DNA of 64,000 bases from Micromonospora costi (GTDB lineage Bacteria > Actinomycetota > Actinomycetes > Mycobacteriales > Micromonosporaceae). The notes beneath the pieces are model-generated. The model was not told where the DNA came from. It was given only the letters and a program-made list of their open reading frames with translations, and did not search any database. Positions 50,400-57,881 of the stretch are shown one piece after another (position 1 is the stretch's first letter; every line of letters starts with the position of its first letter). The DNA lies in contig NZ_RBAN01000011.1 in the NCBI RefSeq assembly GCF_003626655.1, positions 1-64,000 of the forward strand. Reading direction: 5' to 3'. The position numbers and the translations under genes are program-made.

Positions 50400-51736
50400 A
50401 GCGCCCGGACGTTGTCGCCGAAGGTCCAGTTCCGGCTGCCGTCCCAGTTCAGCGACCAGGTCATGAGGCCCTTCAGAGCGCCGTTGTAGGTGTTCCACGC
50501 CTGGGCCACCGACGCCGGGGCCAGGTAGCCGCCGCCCGCGCCCTGCTGGGCGGGCAGGCCGGGCACCTGCTTGTCGTACGGGACCCGGATGGTGGTGCCC
50601 TGGACGACGAGCCCGGCGTTGAGGCAGTCGGTCTGCCGGGTGAAGCCCTGCACGGTGCCGGCCGGGTAGGAGTCGCCGGAGCAGCCGTACATGCTGCCGT
50701 TGTAGTACTGCATGTTCAGCCACCAGAGCCGGCCGTTGTCCACGTACCGCTTGATGACCGGCAGGTAGGCCCCCCAGATCGACCCGTAGGTGACGCTGCC
50801 GCCGGTGACGTACGCGGTCTCCGGCGCCATGGTGAGGCCGAAGCCGGGGGGCATCTGGGCGAGCACGCCGTCGATGATGCGGATCAGGTTCGCCTGCGAG
50901 GGGGAGAGCTGGGTGATGCTGCCGCTGCCGGTGAGCCCGGTCTCGATGTCGATGTCGATCCCGTCGAAGTTGTACCGCTTGAGGATCGGGACGATCGTCG
51001 CCACGAACCGGTCGGCGACCGCTGCGGAGCTGAGGTCGATGCCGGCGGTGGCTCCGCCGATCGACATCAGGATGGTCAGCCCGGCGGCCTTGGCCTGGCA
51101 CATCTCGGCGGGGGTGGGCACCTTCACGGTGGCGTCCATGCCGTCCTCCCACAGCACGGTGCCGTCCGCGCGGATCACCGGGAACGCCGCGTTGACCACG
51201 TTGTAGCCGTGGGCGCGGATGCGCGAGTCGGTGATCGGGATCCAGCCCAGCGGCGGGTGCACGCCGTTGGCCGCGCCGTCCCAGTTCTCCCAGTAGCCCT
51301 GCAGCACCCGGCCCGCCGGCCGGGGCTTTCCGGCGCACGTGGTCGAGCCCGGTGGGGCGGTGGTGGGCGTGGGGCTCGGTGTGGCGGTCGGCGTCGGGGT
51401 GGCCGTGGGAGAGGGGGTCGTGGTCACGGTGGGCGTCGGCGTGGGGGTGCCGCCGCACGGGCCGAGGTCCGTCCACAGGGCGGGCGTCGCGGCCGGGTTC
51501 CAGCCGGACCCGGGCGGCGGGGTGTGCGTGACCAGGGCCTGGTAGGTGTGGCCCGCGTACGTCACCCGGCTGCCCGCCGGGTAGGTGACGCCCTCGGCCC
51601 AGGCCGGTGCCGAGCAGGCCGCGAGTGCGGCGCGGGCGGGGGCGGTGGCGAAGCCGTTGGTGACCGGCACCGCGGCGATGGCGGTGACCAGCGCCGCGCC
51701 GGCCAGCAGCGCGGACGTCCTGCGTCGAACTCGCAT
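50387..51736 (-). CDS. Secreted GH18 chitinase with CBM5/12
   Basis: A 449-aa endochitinase. The signal ends at about residue 37; a CBM5/12 chitin-binding domain covers about 41-94 (WAEGVTYPAGSRVTYAGHTYQ); a Thr/Pro linker runs to about 130; the GH18 barrel covers about 140-445. The catalytic DxxDxDxE is Asp258-Gly-Ile-Asp261-Ile-Asp263-Ile-Glu265, Glu265 being the acid. Chain ends in WSLNWDGSRNW as in S. coelicolor-type bacterial GH18. ATG 51736 follows GGAGG. Its promoter carries the TTAAC-N3-GTTAA operator. Confidence 0.92.
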   Translation of the reverse strand: MRVRRRTSALLAGAALVTAIAAVPVTNGFATAPARAALAACSAPAWAEGVTYPAGSRVTYAGHTYQALVTHTPPPGSGWNPAATPALWTDLGPCGGTPTPTPTVTTTPSPTATPTPTATPSPTPTTAPPGSTTCAGKPRPAGRVLQGYWENWDGAANGVHPPLGWIPITDSRIRAHGYNVVNAAFPVIRADGTVLWEDGMDATVKVPTPAEMCQAKAAGLTILMSIGGATAGIDLSSAAVADRFVATIVPILKRYNFDGIDIDIETGLTGSGSITQLSPSQANLIRIIDGVLAQMPPGFGLTMAPETAYVTGGSVTYGSIWGAYLPVIKRYVDNGRLWWLNMQYYNGSMYGCSGDSYPAGTVQGFTRQTDCLNAGLVVQGTTIRVPYDKQVPGLPAQQGAGGGYLAPASVAQAWNTYNGALKGLMTWSLNWDGSRNWTFGDNVRALQGR

Positions 51737-51762
51737 GACATGCCTCCTCGTCGATGCGTCGG

Positions 51763-51791
51763 AGGCTATCGTTAACTTTGTTAAATGTAAA
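51763..51791 (-). promoter_or_regulatory. Chitinase promoter with TTAAC-N3-GTTAA operator in the spacer
   Basis: On the minus strand: -35 TTTACA (51791-51786), a 17-bp spacer, -10 TAGCCT (51768-51763), so transcription should start near 51756. The spacer is almost filled by the palindrome TTAAC-AAA-GTTAA (51784-51772), a classic place for a repressor. The same palindrome lies upstream of the lectin-lyase gene at 1754-1766. Confidence 0.65.
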
Positions 51792-51847
51792 TGTCCGACG
51801 GTTCCGGTGGCTGCCCGCGACGTTCCCGGCGGGCGCCCTGGTCGTGC

Positions 51848-51946
51848 GGTGCGAAGGCTCCGTGGGCGGCACGGCCGCCGGGTGCGAAGGGTCCGTGGGC
51901 GGCACGGCCGCCGGGTGCGAAGGGTCCGTGGGCGGCACGGCCGCCG
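51848..51946. repeat. Three tandem copies of a 33-bp unit
   Basis: Units begin at 51848, 51881 and 51914 (each GGTGCGAAGG...CGGCACGGCCGCC) and are identical apart from one base (C at 51858 in the first copy, G in the others). The array ends 19 bp upstream of the GNAT ATG and lies between two divergent genes. It is probably a minisatellite that can vary in copy number; being a multiple of 3 it also reads through as an ORF on either strand, which I regard as non-coding. Confidence 0.85.
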
Positions 51947-51965
51947 GCCTGCGAGACTTCTCGGC

Positions 51966-52268
51966 ATGCAGTTCACCGTGACCGACGTGCCCGAGCGCGA
52001 GCGTTTCGAGGCGCGGGACGAGACCGGCGCGCTCGCCGGCATCGTCACCTACCAGCTGACGGGTGCGATCATCGCGTACACCCACACCGAGGTCGACCCC
52101 GCGTTCGAGGGCAAGGGCGTCGGATCGATCCTGGCGCGGGCCGTGATGGACGACGCCCGGGCGAAGGGGCGGACGGTCGTGCCGATCTGCCCGTTCCTGG
52201 CCGGCTGGCTCGAGAAGCACCCGGGTTACGAGGACATCGTGGTGCGGACCACCCGCAGGATGAAGTAA
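51966..52268 (+). CDS. Short GNAT-type N-acetyltransferase (YjdJ-like)
   Basis: A 100-aa protein of the compact GNAT_2/YjdJ family. The acetyl-CoA loop is in VDPAFEGKGVGSILARAVMDDAR, followed by VVPICPFLAGWLEKHPGYEDIV. The acceptor is unknown. ATG 51966 has no ribosome site; a GAGACT box 7 nt upstream suggests leaderless initiation, but it deviates from TANNNT. Confidence 0.75.
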   Translation: MQFTVTDVPERERFEARDETGALAGIVTYQLTGAIIAYTHTEVDPAFEGKGVGSILARAVMDDARAKGRTVVPICPFLAGWLEKHPGYEDIVVRTTRRMK

Positions 52269-52284
52269 CCCCCTGCCCGCCTCC

Positions 52285-52360
52285 CCGCGATCTTGCACTT
52301 TCGGCCCCCGCTTCGCCCCTGTTCGGGTGAAATGCCGGGGCAGAAACTGCAAGATCGCGG
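52285..52360. repeat. Long intergenic hairpin, GATCWTG family copy 2
   Basis: A 13-bp perfect outer stem (52285-52297 CCGCGATCTTGCA with 52348-52360), continued by an imperfect inner stem (about 52298-52309 with 52337-52347). It shares the GATC(A/T)TG(C/A)A(G/C)TT core with 10575-10645 and 53264-53322. It follows the GNAT stop but precedes a same-strand gene, so it may be a terminator or a dispersed element. Confidence 0.6.
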
Positions 52361-52424
52361 TGCCTGGCGGGGTGGGGGGCCGCCTGGGTGGGGTCGAGGG
52401 GCGTCGATCGGGTCAGATGGTCGC

Positions 52425-53201
52425 GTGGAAACCGACGTCCGGCGCTATCTCGTCGACCTGGTGACGGTGGCGCGCTCCGTGCTCGGCGACAACCTGGTCG
52501 GGGCGTACGCCGCCGGCTCGGTGGGGCTCGACGCGTACCAGCCCGGCCGCAGCGACATCGACGTGGCGCTGGTCTGTGCCGACCCGCTGCCGGAGGACGA
52601 CAAGCGCGCCCTCGTGGCCGGCCTGCGGCACGAGGCGCTGCCCTGCCCGGCGCGAGGGCTGGAACTCGTCGTCTACCGGTGTTCCGTGGCCGCCTCCGGT
52701 ACCCCCGAGCCGGGGTTCGAGGTCGAGCTGAACAGCGGCGGCCGCATGCCGTTCCGCGCCACGTACGCGCCGCAGGACCGGCCCCTCGCGGACGGGCACT
52801 TCTGGTACGCGCTGGACCGCAGCATCCTGCACCAGTGCGGGCACGCCCTGCTCGGGGCGCCGGCGCGCGAGGTCTTCGCCGACATCCCTCCCGCGGACCT
52901 GCGGCGGCTCCTGGTCGACGCGCTGACCTGGTGGCTCGCGTTGCCGACCCCGCCCGGCGACGAGCCGGCGGCCGGCGCCGAGGACGCCGTGCTCGGCGCC
53001 TGCCGGTCGCTCGTCCGGTTCCGCCACGGCCGCTGGCTGGCCAAGACTGCGGCCGGACGCCGGGTGCTGGCCGACGGCGACGACGCCGCCCCGGTGATCG
53101 AACGCGCCATCGCGGCCCGGGACGGCGGGACCCCGCCGACCGGCCCGCAGGCCCGCGCTTTTCAGCGAAGCGTCCTCGCCGAGATCACACCACCCGCCTG
53201 A
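52425..53201 (+). CDS. AadA-like nucleotidyltransferase
   Basis: A 258-aa protein with an N-terminal nucleotidyltransferase domain; the GS...DxD motif is AGSVGLDAYQPGRSDIDVALV (about residues 28-48). A C-terminal helical domain (DUF4111/AadA-C type; AEDAVLGACRSLVRFRHGRWLAKTAAG) follows. Homologues adenylate streptomycin or spectinomycin, but many chromosomal members have no proven drug. GTG 52425 is the most reasonable start; no Shine-Dalgarno is evident. Confidence 0.7.
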   Translation: METDVRRYLVDLVTVARSVLGDNLVGAYAAGSVGLDAYQPGRSDIDVALVCADPLPEDDKRALVAGLRHEALPCPARGLELVVYRCSVAASGTPEPGFEVELNSGGRMPFRATYAPQDRPLADGHFWYALDRSILHQCGHALLGAPAREVFADIPPADLRRLLVDALTWWLALPTPPGDEPAAGAEDAVLGACRSLVRFRHGRWLAKTAAGRRVLADGDDAAPVIERAIAARDGGTPPTGPQARAFQRSVLAEITPPA

Positions 53202-53263
53202 CGCCACCCCGCCGCCCCGCCCTCCGGCCTTCCCCGGACCGCCTCCCCGCCCGACGCTCCCCG

Positions 53264-53322
53264 GTGATCATGAAGTTATTGCCCGCGGACACGGCGTGTC
53301 GCGGCAATAACTTCATGATCAC
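53264..53322. repeat. Long intergenic hairpin, GATCWTG family copy 3
   Basis: Perfect 20-bp arms (53264-53283 with 53303-53322; arm GTGATCATGAAGTTATTGCC) around a 19-nt loop that itself folds (GCG-ACAC/GTGT-CGC). It lies between the convergent nucleotidyltransferase and dinB genes, where it can serve as a bidirectional terminator. Confidence 0.7.
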
Positions 53323-53335
53323 TGAGGGCGTCGTG

Positions 53336-54529
53336 TCAGTCCGGCAGGCGGGGCATCTCCGGGTCGGTGTCGCGGCCGAGCAGCACCGCGCGCGTGAGCG
53401 CTTTCGCGCCGAACCGGTCCCGGACCGCGTCGACGGCTGCGTCGAGGTCGGCGCCCGGGTCACGGTGGAACGGCAGTGGCAGCTGCACCGGGGCGTCGTC
53501 CAGGTTGCCCACCGCGACGCCGACCAGCGTGACGCCGCGCCGCCCGATCTCCGGCAGCGACGCCCGCAGCAGGGCCCGGACGGTGTCGAGCACCGTGCGG
53601 GTGTCGTCGGTCGCCTTGGCGAGGGTGTGCGAGCGGGTCGCCCGGGTGTAGTCGGCGAAGCGCAGCCGCAGCACGACCGTCCGACCGCTGCGCCCGGCCC
53701 CGCGCATGCGCCGGGTCACGCGGTCGACCAGCCCGGCGACGATGGCCTCCAGGGATTCCGGCGGGTGCGGGCCCCGACCCAGCGCGTGCTGGGCACCCAT
53801 AGACCCGCGCCGGCGACCCACCTGCACGGAACGCGGGTCACGGTTGTGCGCGAGCGCGTGCAGGTGCCGCCCGGCGCCGGCGCCGAGCAGGGAGACCAAC
53901 GCCGCCTCGCCGAGGCGGGCGACCTCGCCGACCGTGCGGATCCGCCGGTCACGCAGCTTCGCCGCGGTCACCGGCCCCACACCCCACAGCCGCTCCACCG
54001 GCAGCGGGTGCAGGAACGCCAGCTCCCCGTCCGGCGGGACGACCAGCAGGCCGTCCGGCTTGGCGACTCCGCTCGCGACCTTGGCGAGGAACTTCGTGCG
54101 GGCCACGCCGACCGTGATCGGCAGGCCGACCTGCTCGCGGACCTCCCGCCGCAACCGCGCCGCGATGTCGACGGGCATTCCGGCGAGCCGCCGCAGCCCG
54201 CCCACGTCGAGGAACGCCTCGTCGACCGAGAGCCCCTCCACCAGCGGCGTGGTTCGCCGGAAGATCTCGAACACGGCCCGGCTGGCCGCCGTGTACGCCG
54301 ACATCCGGGGCCGCACCACGACGGCGTCCGGGCAGAGCCGGCGGGCCTGCCGTCCACCCATCGCGCTGCGGACTCCGAGCGCCTTCGCCTCGTAGCTGGC
54401 GGCCAGCACCACCCCGCCGCCGACGATCACCGGCCGGCCCCGCAGCCGCGGGTCGTCCCGCTGCTCGACCGAGGCGTAGAACGCGTCCAGGTCGGCATGC
54501 AGGATCGTGGCCCCGGTCGACACGAACAT
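53336..54529 (-). CDS. dinB: DNA polymerase IV (Y family)
   Basis: A 397-aa translesion polymerase. ILHADLDAFYASVEQ carries the first metal Asp pair, and SVDEAFLDV the second acidic motif; HhH and little-finger domains follow (RLWGVGPVTAAKL). The C-terminus lacks a clear beta-clamp QLxLF box, but PVQLPLPF at about residue 365 is the likely clamp motif. I start at ATG 54529, giving a normal N-terminus; a 10-codon upstream extension is less likely. The ATG lies inside a perfect LexA-type palindrome. Confidence 0.85.
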   Translation of the reverse strand: MFVSTGATILHADLDAFYASVEQRDDPRLRGRPVIVGGGVVLAASYEAKALGVRSAMGGRQARRLCPDAVVVRPRMSAYTAASRAVFEIFRRTTPLVEGLSVDEAFLDVGGLRRLAGMPVDIAARLRREVREQVGLPITVGVARTKFLAKVASGVAKPDGLLVVPPDGELAFLHPLPVERLWGVGPVTAAKLRDRRIRTVGEVARLGEAALVSLLGAGAGRHLHALAHNRDPRSVQVGRRRGSMGAQHALGRGPHPPESLEAIVAGLVDRVTRRMRGAGRSGRTVVLRLRFADYTRATRSHTLAKATDDTRTVLDTVRALLRASLPEIGRRGVTLVGVAVGNLDDAPVQLPLPFHRDPGADLDAAVDAVRDRFGAKALTRAVLLGRDTDPEMPRLPD

Positions 54530-54536
54530 ATGTTCG
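54523..54536. promoter_or_regulatory. LexA (SOS) box over the dinB start
   Basis: CGAACATATGTTCG, a perfect palindrome that matches the actinobacterial SOS consensus CGAAC-N4-GTTCG. Its central ATATG includes the dinB start codon (54529-54527 on the minus strand). DNA-damage induction of dinB is expected from LexA release (established for the consensus; inferred here). Confidence 0.7.
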
Positions 54537-54586
54537 CATGGCCGTCGCCGCAGCGGCACTGACCTGCCCGAACAATCCTCGGCGGG

Positions 54587-54937
54587 TCAGGCGACGCGTG
54601 GCGCCGGCACGACCGGCAGCATCCCCCGCTGCGCCGTGCCGGTGGCCCCGCCGGCCCGCTCGGCGGCCGGCGCCCGGGTCACCGCGGCGGTCCGCGGGTC
54701 GGTCCGGTCGGGCGGCAGTGCCCCGGCCGGCGGTGTGGCGGTCGCGCCGCCCGCGGTGATCCCGCCCAGCAGCGCCAGCAGCCGCGGCACGTCGCCCACG
54801 GGCATGCGGAAGGAGCCCCGGCACACTCCGCCGCTCCACAGGGAGAGCACCACCGCCTCCCGCTCCGGGTGGTAGCTGACCCGCATCGTCCGGTCCTCGC
54901 CCCGCGTGTCGGCGAACAGGTCACCGAGGGTGGGCAT
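54587..54937 (-). CDS. Conserved-looking small protein of unknown function
   Basis: A 116-aa protein. An ordered N-terminal part (LGDLFADTRGEDRTMRVSYHPEREAVVLSLWSGG... through residue about 66) resembles small actinomycete proteins of unknown role, with an RGSFRMPVGDVPRLLALL helix; the tail is Pro/Ala-rich and probably disordered. ATG 54937 is preceded by GGGAGAGG; a start six codons upstream (54955) is possible. Same strand as dinB, 57 bp upstream of it. Confidence 0.6.
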   Translation of the reverse strand: MPTLGDLFADTRGEDRTMRVSYHPEREAVVLSLWSGGVCRGSFRMPVGDVPRLLALLGGITAGGATATPPAGALPPDRTDPRTAAVTRAPAAERAGGATGTAQRGMLPVVPAPRVA

Positions 54938-54994
54938 CGGCAGCACCTCTCCCATGGCAACCAGAATGCAACACTCCGGTCACGATCGGAAAGG

Positions 54995-55522
54995 TCAGAG
55001 GTCGCGGAAAGGCTTCGCGTACGCGAACTCGCCGCGGATCGAGGGATCCCAGGCGCTCAGCGGCCGGGCCATGAAGTACTGCGGCCCCCACGCGGCCACC
55101 GGTGGGGTGACGCCGTGCTCGACGGCGGGCCGGAACCCGAAGCGCGGGTAGTACCCGGGGTGCCCGAGCAGCACGACCAGCGGCTCGTCGCGCGCGTCGG
55201 CCGCGGCGAGCACCGCGTGCATCAACGCGGAGCCCACGCCGCCGTGTTGCCGGTCCGGCCGTACGCCGAGCGGCCCCAGGCCCAGCGCGACGGGCCGGCC
55301 GGCCACCCACCCGCGGGTGCACACCACGTGCCCGACCACCGTGCCGTCGGGGTCCGTCGCCACCAGGGACAGGGCCGGCAGCCAGCCGTCGTCGGCGCGC
55401 AGCGCGTCGACGAGGGTGGCCTCGACGGGTGTGGCGTCCGGAGCGTCCGGGCTGGCGAAGGCGGCGGCGTGCACCGCGCGGATCGCGTCAACGTCGCCGG
55501 GGGTCTCGCGTCTGATCAGCAC
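54995..55522 (-). CDS. GNAT-family N-acetyltransferase
   Basis: A 175-aa acetyltransferase of the YhbS-like group. The acetyl-CoA motif is LGPLGVRPDRQHGGVGSALM (about residues 86-105), and LGHPGYYPRFGF is the usual downstream signature. The acceptor is unknown. GTG 55522 lies 6 nt after TATCGT (55534-55529), which indicates a leaderless mRNA. Confidence 0.78.
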   Translation of the reverse strand: MLIRRETPGDVDAIRAVHAAAFASPDAPDATPVEATLVDALRADDGWLPALSLVATDPDGTVVGHVVCTRGWVAGRPVALGLGPLGVRPDRQHGGVGSALMHAVLAAADARDEPLVVLLGHPGYYPRFGFRPAVEHGVTPPVAAWGPQYFMARPLSAWDPSIRGEFAYAKPFRDL

Positions 55523-55611
55523 CGGCCCACGATAGGGACGCCGGCCGCGTCCCGCCGCCGGTTTTTCGCCGGTCGCGCGCCGCCGCCGATTGCCGCCGGC
55601 GTGGTTCTCCA

Positions 55612-55654
55612 GCGGCGGCGGTCCTTGGCGGCGGCGGTTGCGCGCGGCGGCGGT
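55612..55654. repeat. Three GCGGCGGCGGT repeats at 16-bp spacing
   Basis: Copies at 55612-55622, 55628-55638 and 55644-55654, with varying 5-nt spacers. They lie in a 157-bp gap of low complexity between the GNAT gene and the following gene. Related CCGCCGCC tracts lie upstream at about 55550-55600. Function unknown; it may simply be a slippage-prone tract. Confidence 0.5.
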
Positions 55655-55679
55655 TCTTCGCGCCGGTGGCGAGACCCGG

Positions 55680-56150
55680 TCAGCCGACCGAGGGCTCGCG
55701 GTTGAAGCGGGCCACCCAGTTGACCTCCCAGGTGCGCCCACCGTCGGGAGAGAACGCCTGCTCCCAGCGGGGACGCGGGGTATCGACGTCGGACCAGACG
55801 TAGCGCACCCGGATCGGCCGGCCCTCCCAGGTGTCGTCGCACTCGAACGTGCCGGTCCCGTCGGCGAACCGGCCGACGACCGGTACGTCCAGCCGCCCAC
55901 CGCTGGCCCGCGACGCCCACCAGATCCGCCACACCCGCTCCTCGGGGCTGTAGAGCCGCAGGGTGACGCCTTCGAGGTCACGCTCGGGGGCGCGCAGGAC
56001 GTCGAACACGCCGTTGCCGTCCAGCAGCACCTGACAGTCCAGCGTGGCGTCGAACTCGTACCACTCGTCGTGTCCGGCGAGGACCTTTCCGAGGCGGCGC
56101 TGCCGGCTGTGCCAGTGTCCGGTGAGGAAGTCGAAGTCGGTGTTCGTCAT
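55680..56150 (-). CDS. Conserved protein of unknown function (DUF1579-like beta-rich)
   Basis: A 156-aa protein starting MTNTDFDFLTGHWHSRQRRL. It is rich in aromatic-alternating beta strands (LRLYSPEERVWRIWWAS; TGTFECDDTWEGRPIRVRYVWSDV), suggesting a lipocalin-like or beta-barrel ligand-binding fold. No active-site motif recognised. Leaderless: TAGCGT (56163-56158) then 7 nt then ATG 56150. A GTG three codons upstream is possible but would disrupt this arrangement. Confidence 0.6.
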   Translation of the reverse strand: MTNTDFDFLTGHWHSRQRRLGKVLAGHDEWYEFDATLDCQVLLDGNGVFDVLRAPERDLEGVTLRLYSPEERVWRIWWASRASGGRLDVPVVGRFADGTGTFECDDTWEGRPIRVRYVWSDVDTPRPRWEQAFSPDGGRTWEVNWVARFNREPSVG

Positions 56151-56222
56151 GCGGCGCACGCTAGCGACGCCTCCCTGACACCTTCCGTCAGTGGATCCGG
56201 CGGCGCCCGCCGCCGGCGCGGG

Positions 56223-57797
56223 TCAGCCCACCGCGGTCGGGGACGGCGGTGCGGTGCCGCCCTGCGGCGCCTCGCCGGTCATCAGCCGGACGATCTCCGC
56301 CCGGTCCCGCGCGGCCGGCAGCCCCCACCCGGGCCGGTAGCCGTACACCTCGTGCAGTGGGGTGGAGCCGGTGCGGCCGTCGAGGAACTCCACGACGTCG
56401 GTGTCGATCAGCCCGGGGTGCTCGACCCCGCAGGCCTCGGCCACCTTCATGAGGTCACGGCGCAGCGTCCTGATGTAGTTGGCCGCGCGGACCGCCTTCC
56501 GTGCCGGGTCCAGGCCGCGGGCGAGCCACGCGTTCTGGGTGGCCACGCCGGTGGGGCAGGTGTCGGTGTGGCACTTCTGCGCCTGGATGCAGCCGATCGC
56601 CAGCATCGCCTCCCGGCCGACGTTCACCATGTCGCAGCCGAGCGCGAACGCCACGACGGCGTTGTCGGGCAGGCCGAGCTTGCCCGCGCCGACGAAGACG
56701 ACCCGCTCGTGCAGGTTCCGCTCGGCGAAGAGGGTGTAGACGCGGGAGAAGCCCTGCTGGAACGGCAGGGACACGGAGTCCGTGAAGATCAGCGGCGCCG
56801 CACCGGTTCCGCCCTCGCCGCCGTCGACGGTCACGAAGTCGACGCCGCGGCCGGTGTCCCGCATCAGGTCGGTCAGCTCCCGCCAGAAGCCGAGGTCGCC
56901 AACCGCCGACTTGATGCCGACCGGCAGCCCGGTCTCGGCCGCGAGCAGCTCCACCCAGTCCAGGAGGCTGTCGCAGTCGGAGAACTCCGCGTGCCGGGAC
57001 GGGCTCACGCAGTCCCGACCCTCGGGCACGCCCCGGGTCGCCGCGATCTCCGCGGAGACCTTGGCCCCCGGCAGCAGCCCGCCGAGGCTGGGCTTGGCGC
57101 CCTGGCTGAGTTTGATCTCCAGCGCCCGGACGGGCGCGCCGGCGACCAGGTCCCGGAGCCGGTCCAGGCTGAACCGCCCCCGCTCGTCCCGGCATCCGAA
57201 GTAGGCGGTGCCGATCTGGAAGACCAGGTCACCGCCGTTGCGGTGGTACGGTGACAGACCGCCCTCGCCGGTGTTCTGCAGGCAGCCGGCCAGCGCCGCG
57301 CCGCGGTTCAACGCCTCGACGGCGTTGCCGGAGAGCGACCCGAAACTCATCCCGGAGATGTTCACGACCGACTCGGGCCGGAAGGCGCCGGCCCGGCCGC
57401 GGGCCGCCCCGAGCACCTTGGCGCAGGGCAGCCGCACGTCGTGGCCGGCGGCGGGGGTCGACGGGGGGACGGCCCGGCCGAAGGTGCGGTGCTTGATGAT
57501 CGGATAGCCCGGGGTGTACTCGATGTCGTTGTCCGTGCCGAAGCCGAAGTAGTTGTTCTGCTGCTTCGCCGACGCGTACACCCAGCGGCGCTGGTCGCGG
57601 GTGAAGGGCCGTTCCTCGTTGTTGCCGGCCACGATGTACTGCCGCAACTCGGGCCCGATGGCCTCCAGCAGGTACCGGGCCCGACCGAGGATCGGGAAGT
57701 TGCGCAGCAGCGCGTGGTCGCGCTGCACCAGGTCCCGCGCGGCGAGGGCCGCGAGGGCGGCCGCCGCGGCGGGTACGACTCGTCGGGCCCACGTCAT
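56223..57797 (-). CDS. FMN-binding glutamate synthase family protein
   Basis: A 524-aa protein matching the central and FMN domains of glutamate synthase (GltB) but without the glutaminase and C-terminal beta-helix domains. An N-terminal hydrophobic segment (residues about 5-22) suggests membrane anchoring. Key segments: VVNISGMSFGSLSGNAVEALN, IEIKLSQGAKPSLGG-like motif (ALEIKLSQGAKPSLGG), VDGGEGGTGAAP, and a 3Fe-4S-type CIQAQKCHTDTCPTG Cys triad. Such stand-alone forms are widespread; their reaction is uncertain. ATG 57797 follows GGAAAGAG. Confidence 0.8.
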   Translation of the reverse strand: MTWARRVVPAAAAALAALAARDLVQRDHALLRNFPILGRARYLLEAIGPELRQYIVAGNNEERPFTRDQRRWVYASAKQQNNYFGFGTDNDIEYTPGYPIIKHRTFGRAVPPSTPAAGHDVRLPCAKVLGAARGRAGAFRPESVVNISGMSFGSLSGNAVEALNRGAALAGCLQNTGEGGLSPYHRNGGDLVFQIGTAYFGCRDERGRFSLDRLRDLVAGAPVRALEIKLSQGAKPSLGGLLPGAKVSAEIAATRGVPEGRDCVSPSRHAEFSDCDSLLDWVELLAAETGLPVGIKSAVGDLGFWRELTDLMRDTGRGVDFVTVDGGEGGTGAAPLIFTDSVSLPFQQGFSRVYTLFAERNLHERVVFVGAGKLGLPDNAVVAFALGCDMVNVGREAMLAIGCIQAQKCHTDTCPTGVATQNAWLARGLDPARKAVRAANYIRTLRRDLMKVAEACGVEHPGLIDTDVVEFLDGRTGSTPLHEVYGYRPGWGLPAARDRAEIVRLMTGEAPQGGTAPPSPTAVG

Positions 57798-57881
57798 GCC
57801 CGCACTCTTTCCGGGATCACGCGCGGGCAAACCGCCCCGGGCGGCCGGGCCGACCCGTGGCCGCGTCGTCCGGGACGGGGA

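Noticed and set aside
51754..51981. ORF encoding a CEGSVGGTAAG repeat peptide
   Set aside because: It is only the translation of the 33-bp tandem repeat, with no ribosome site; the repeat reads through in frames on both strands because its length is a multiple of 3.
10575..53322. The three long palindromes as parts of a CRISPR array or IS ends
   Set aside because: Each is a single hairpin, far from the others, without spacers or a transposase gene between or beside them.
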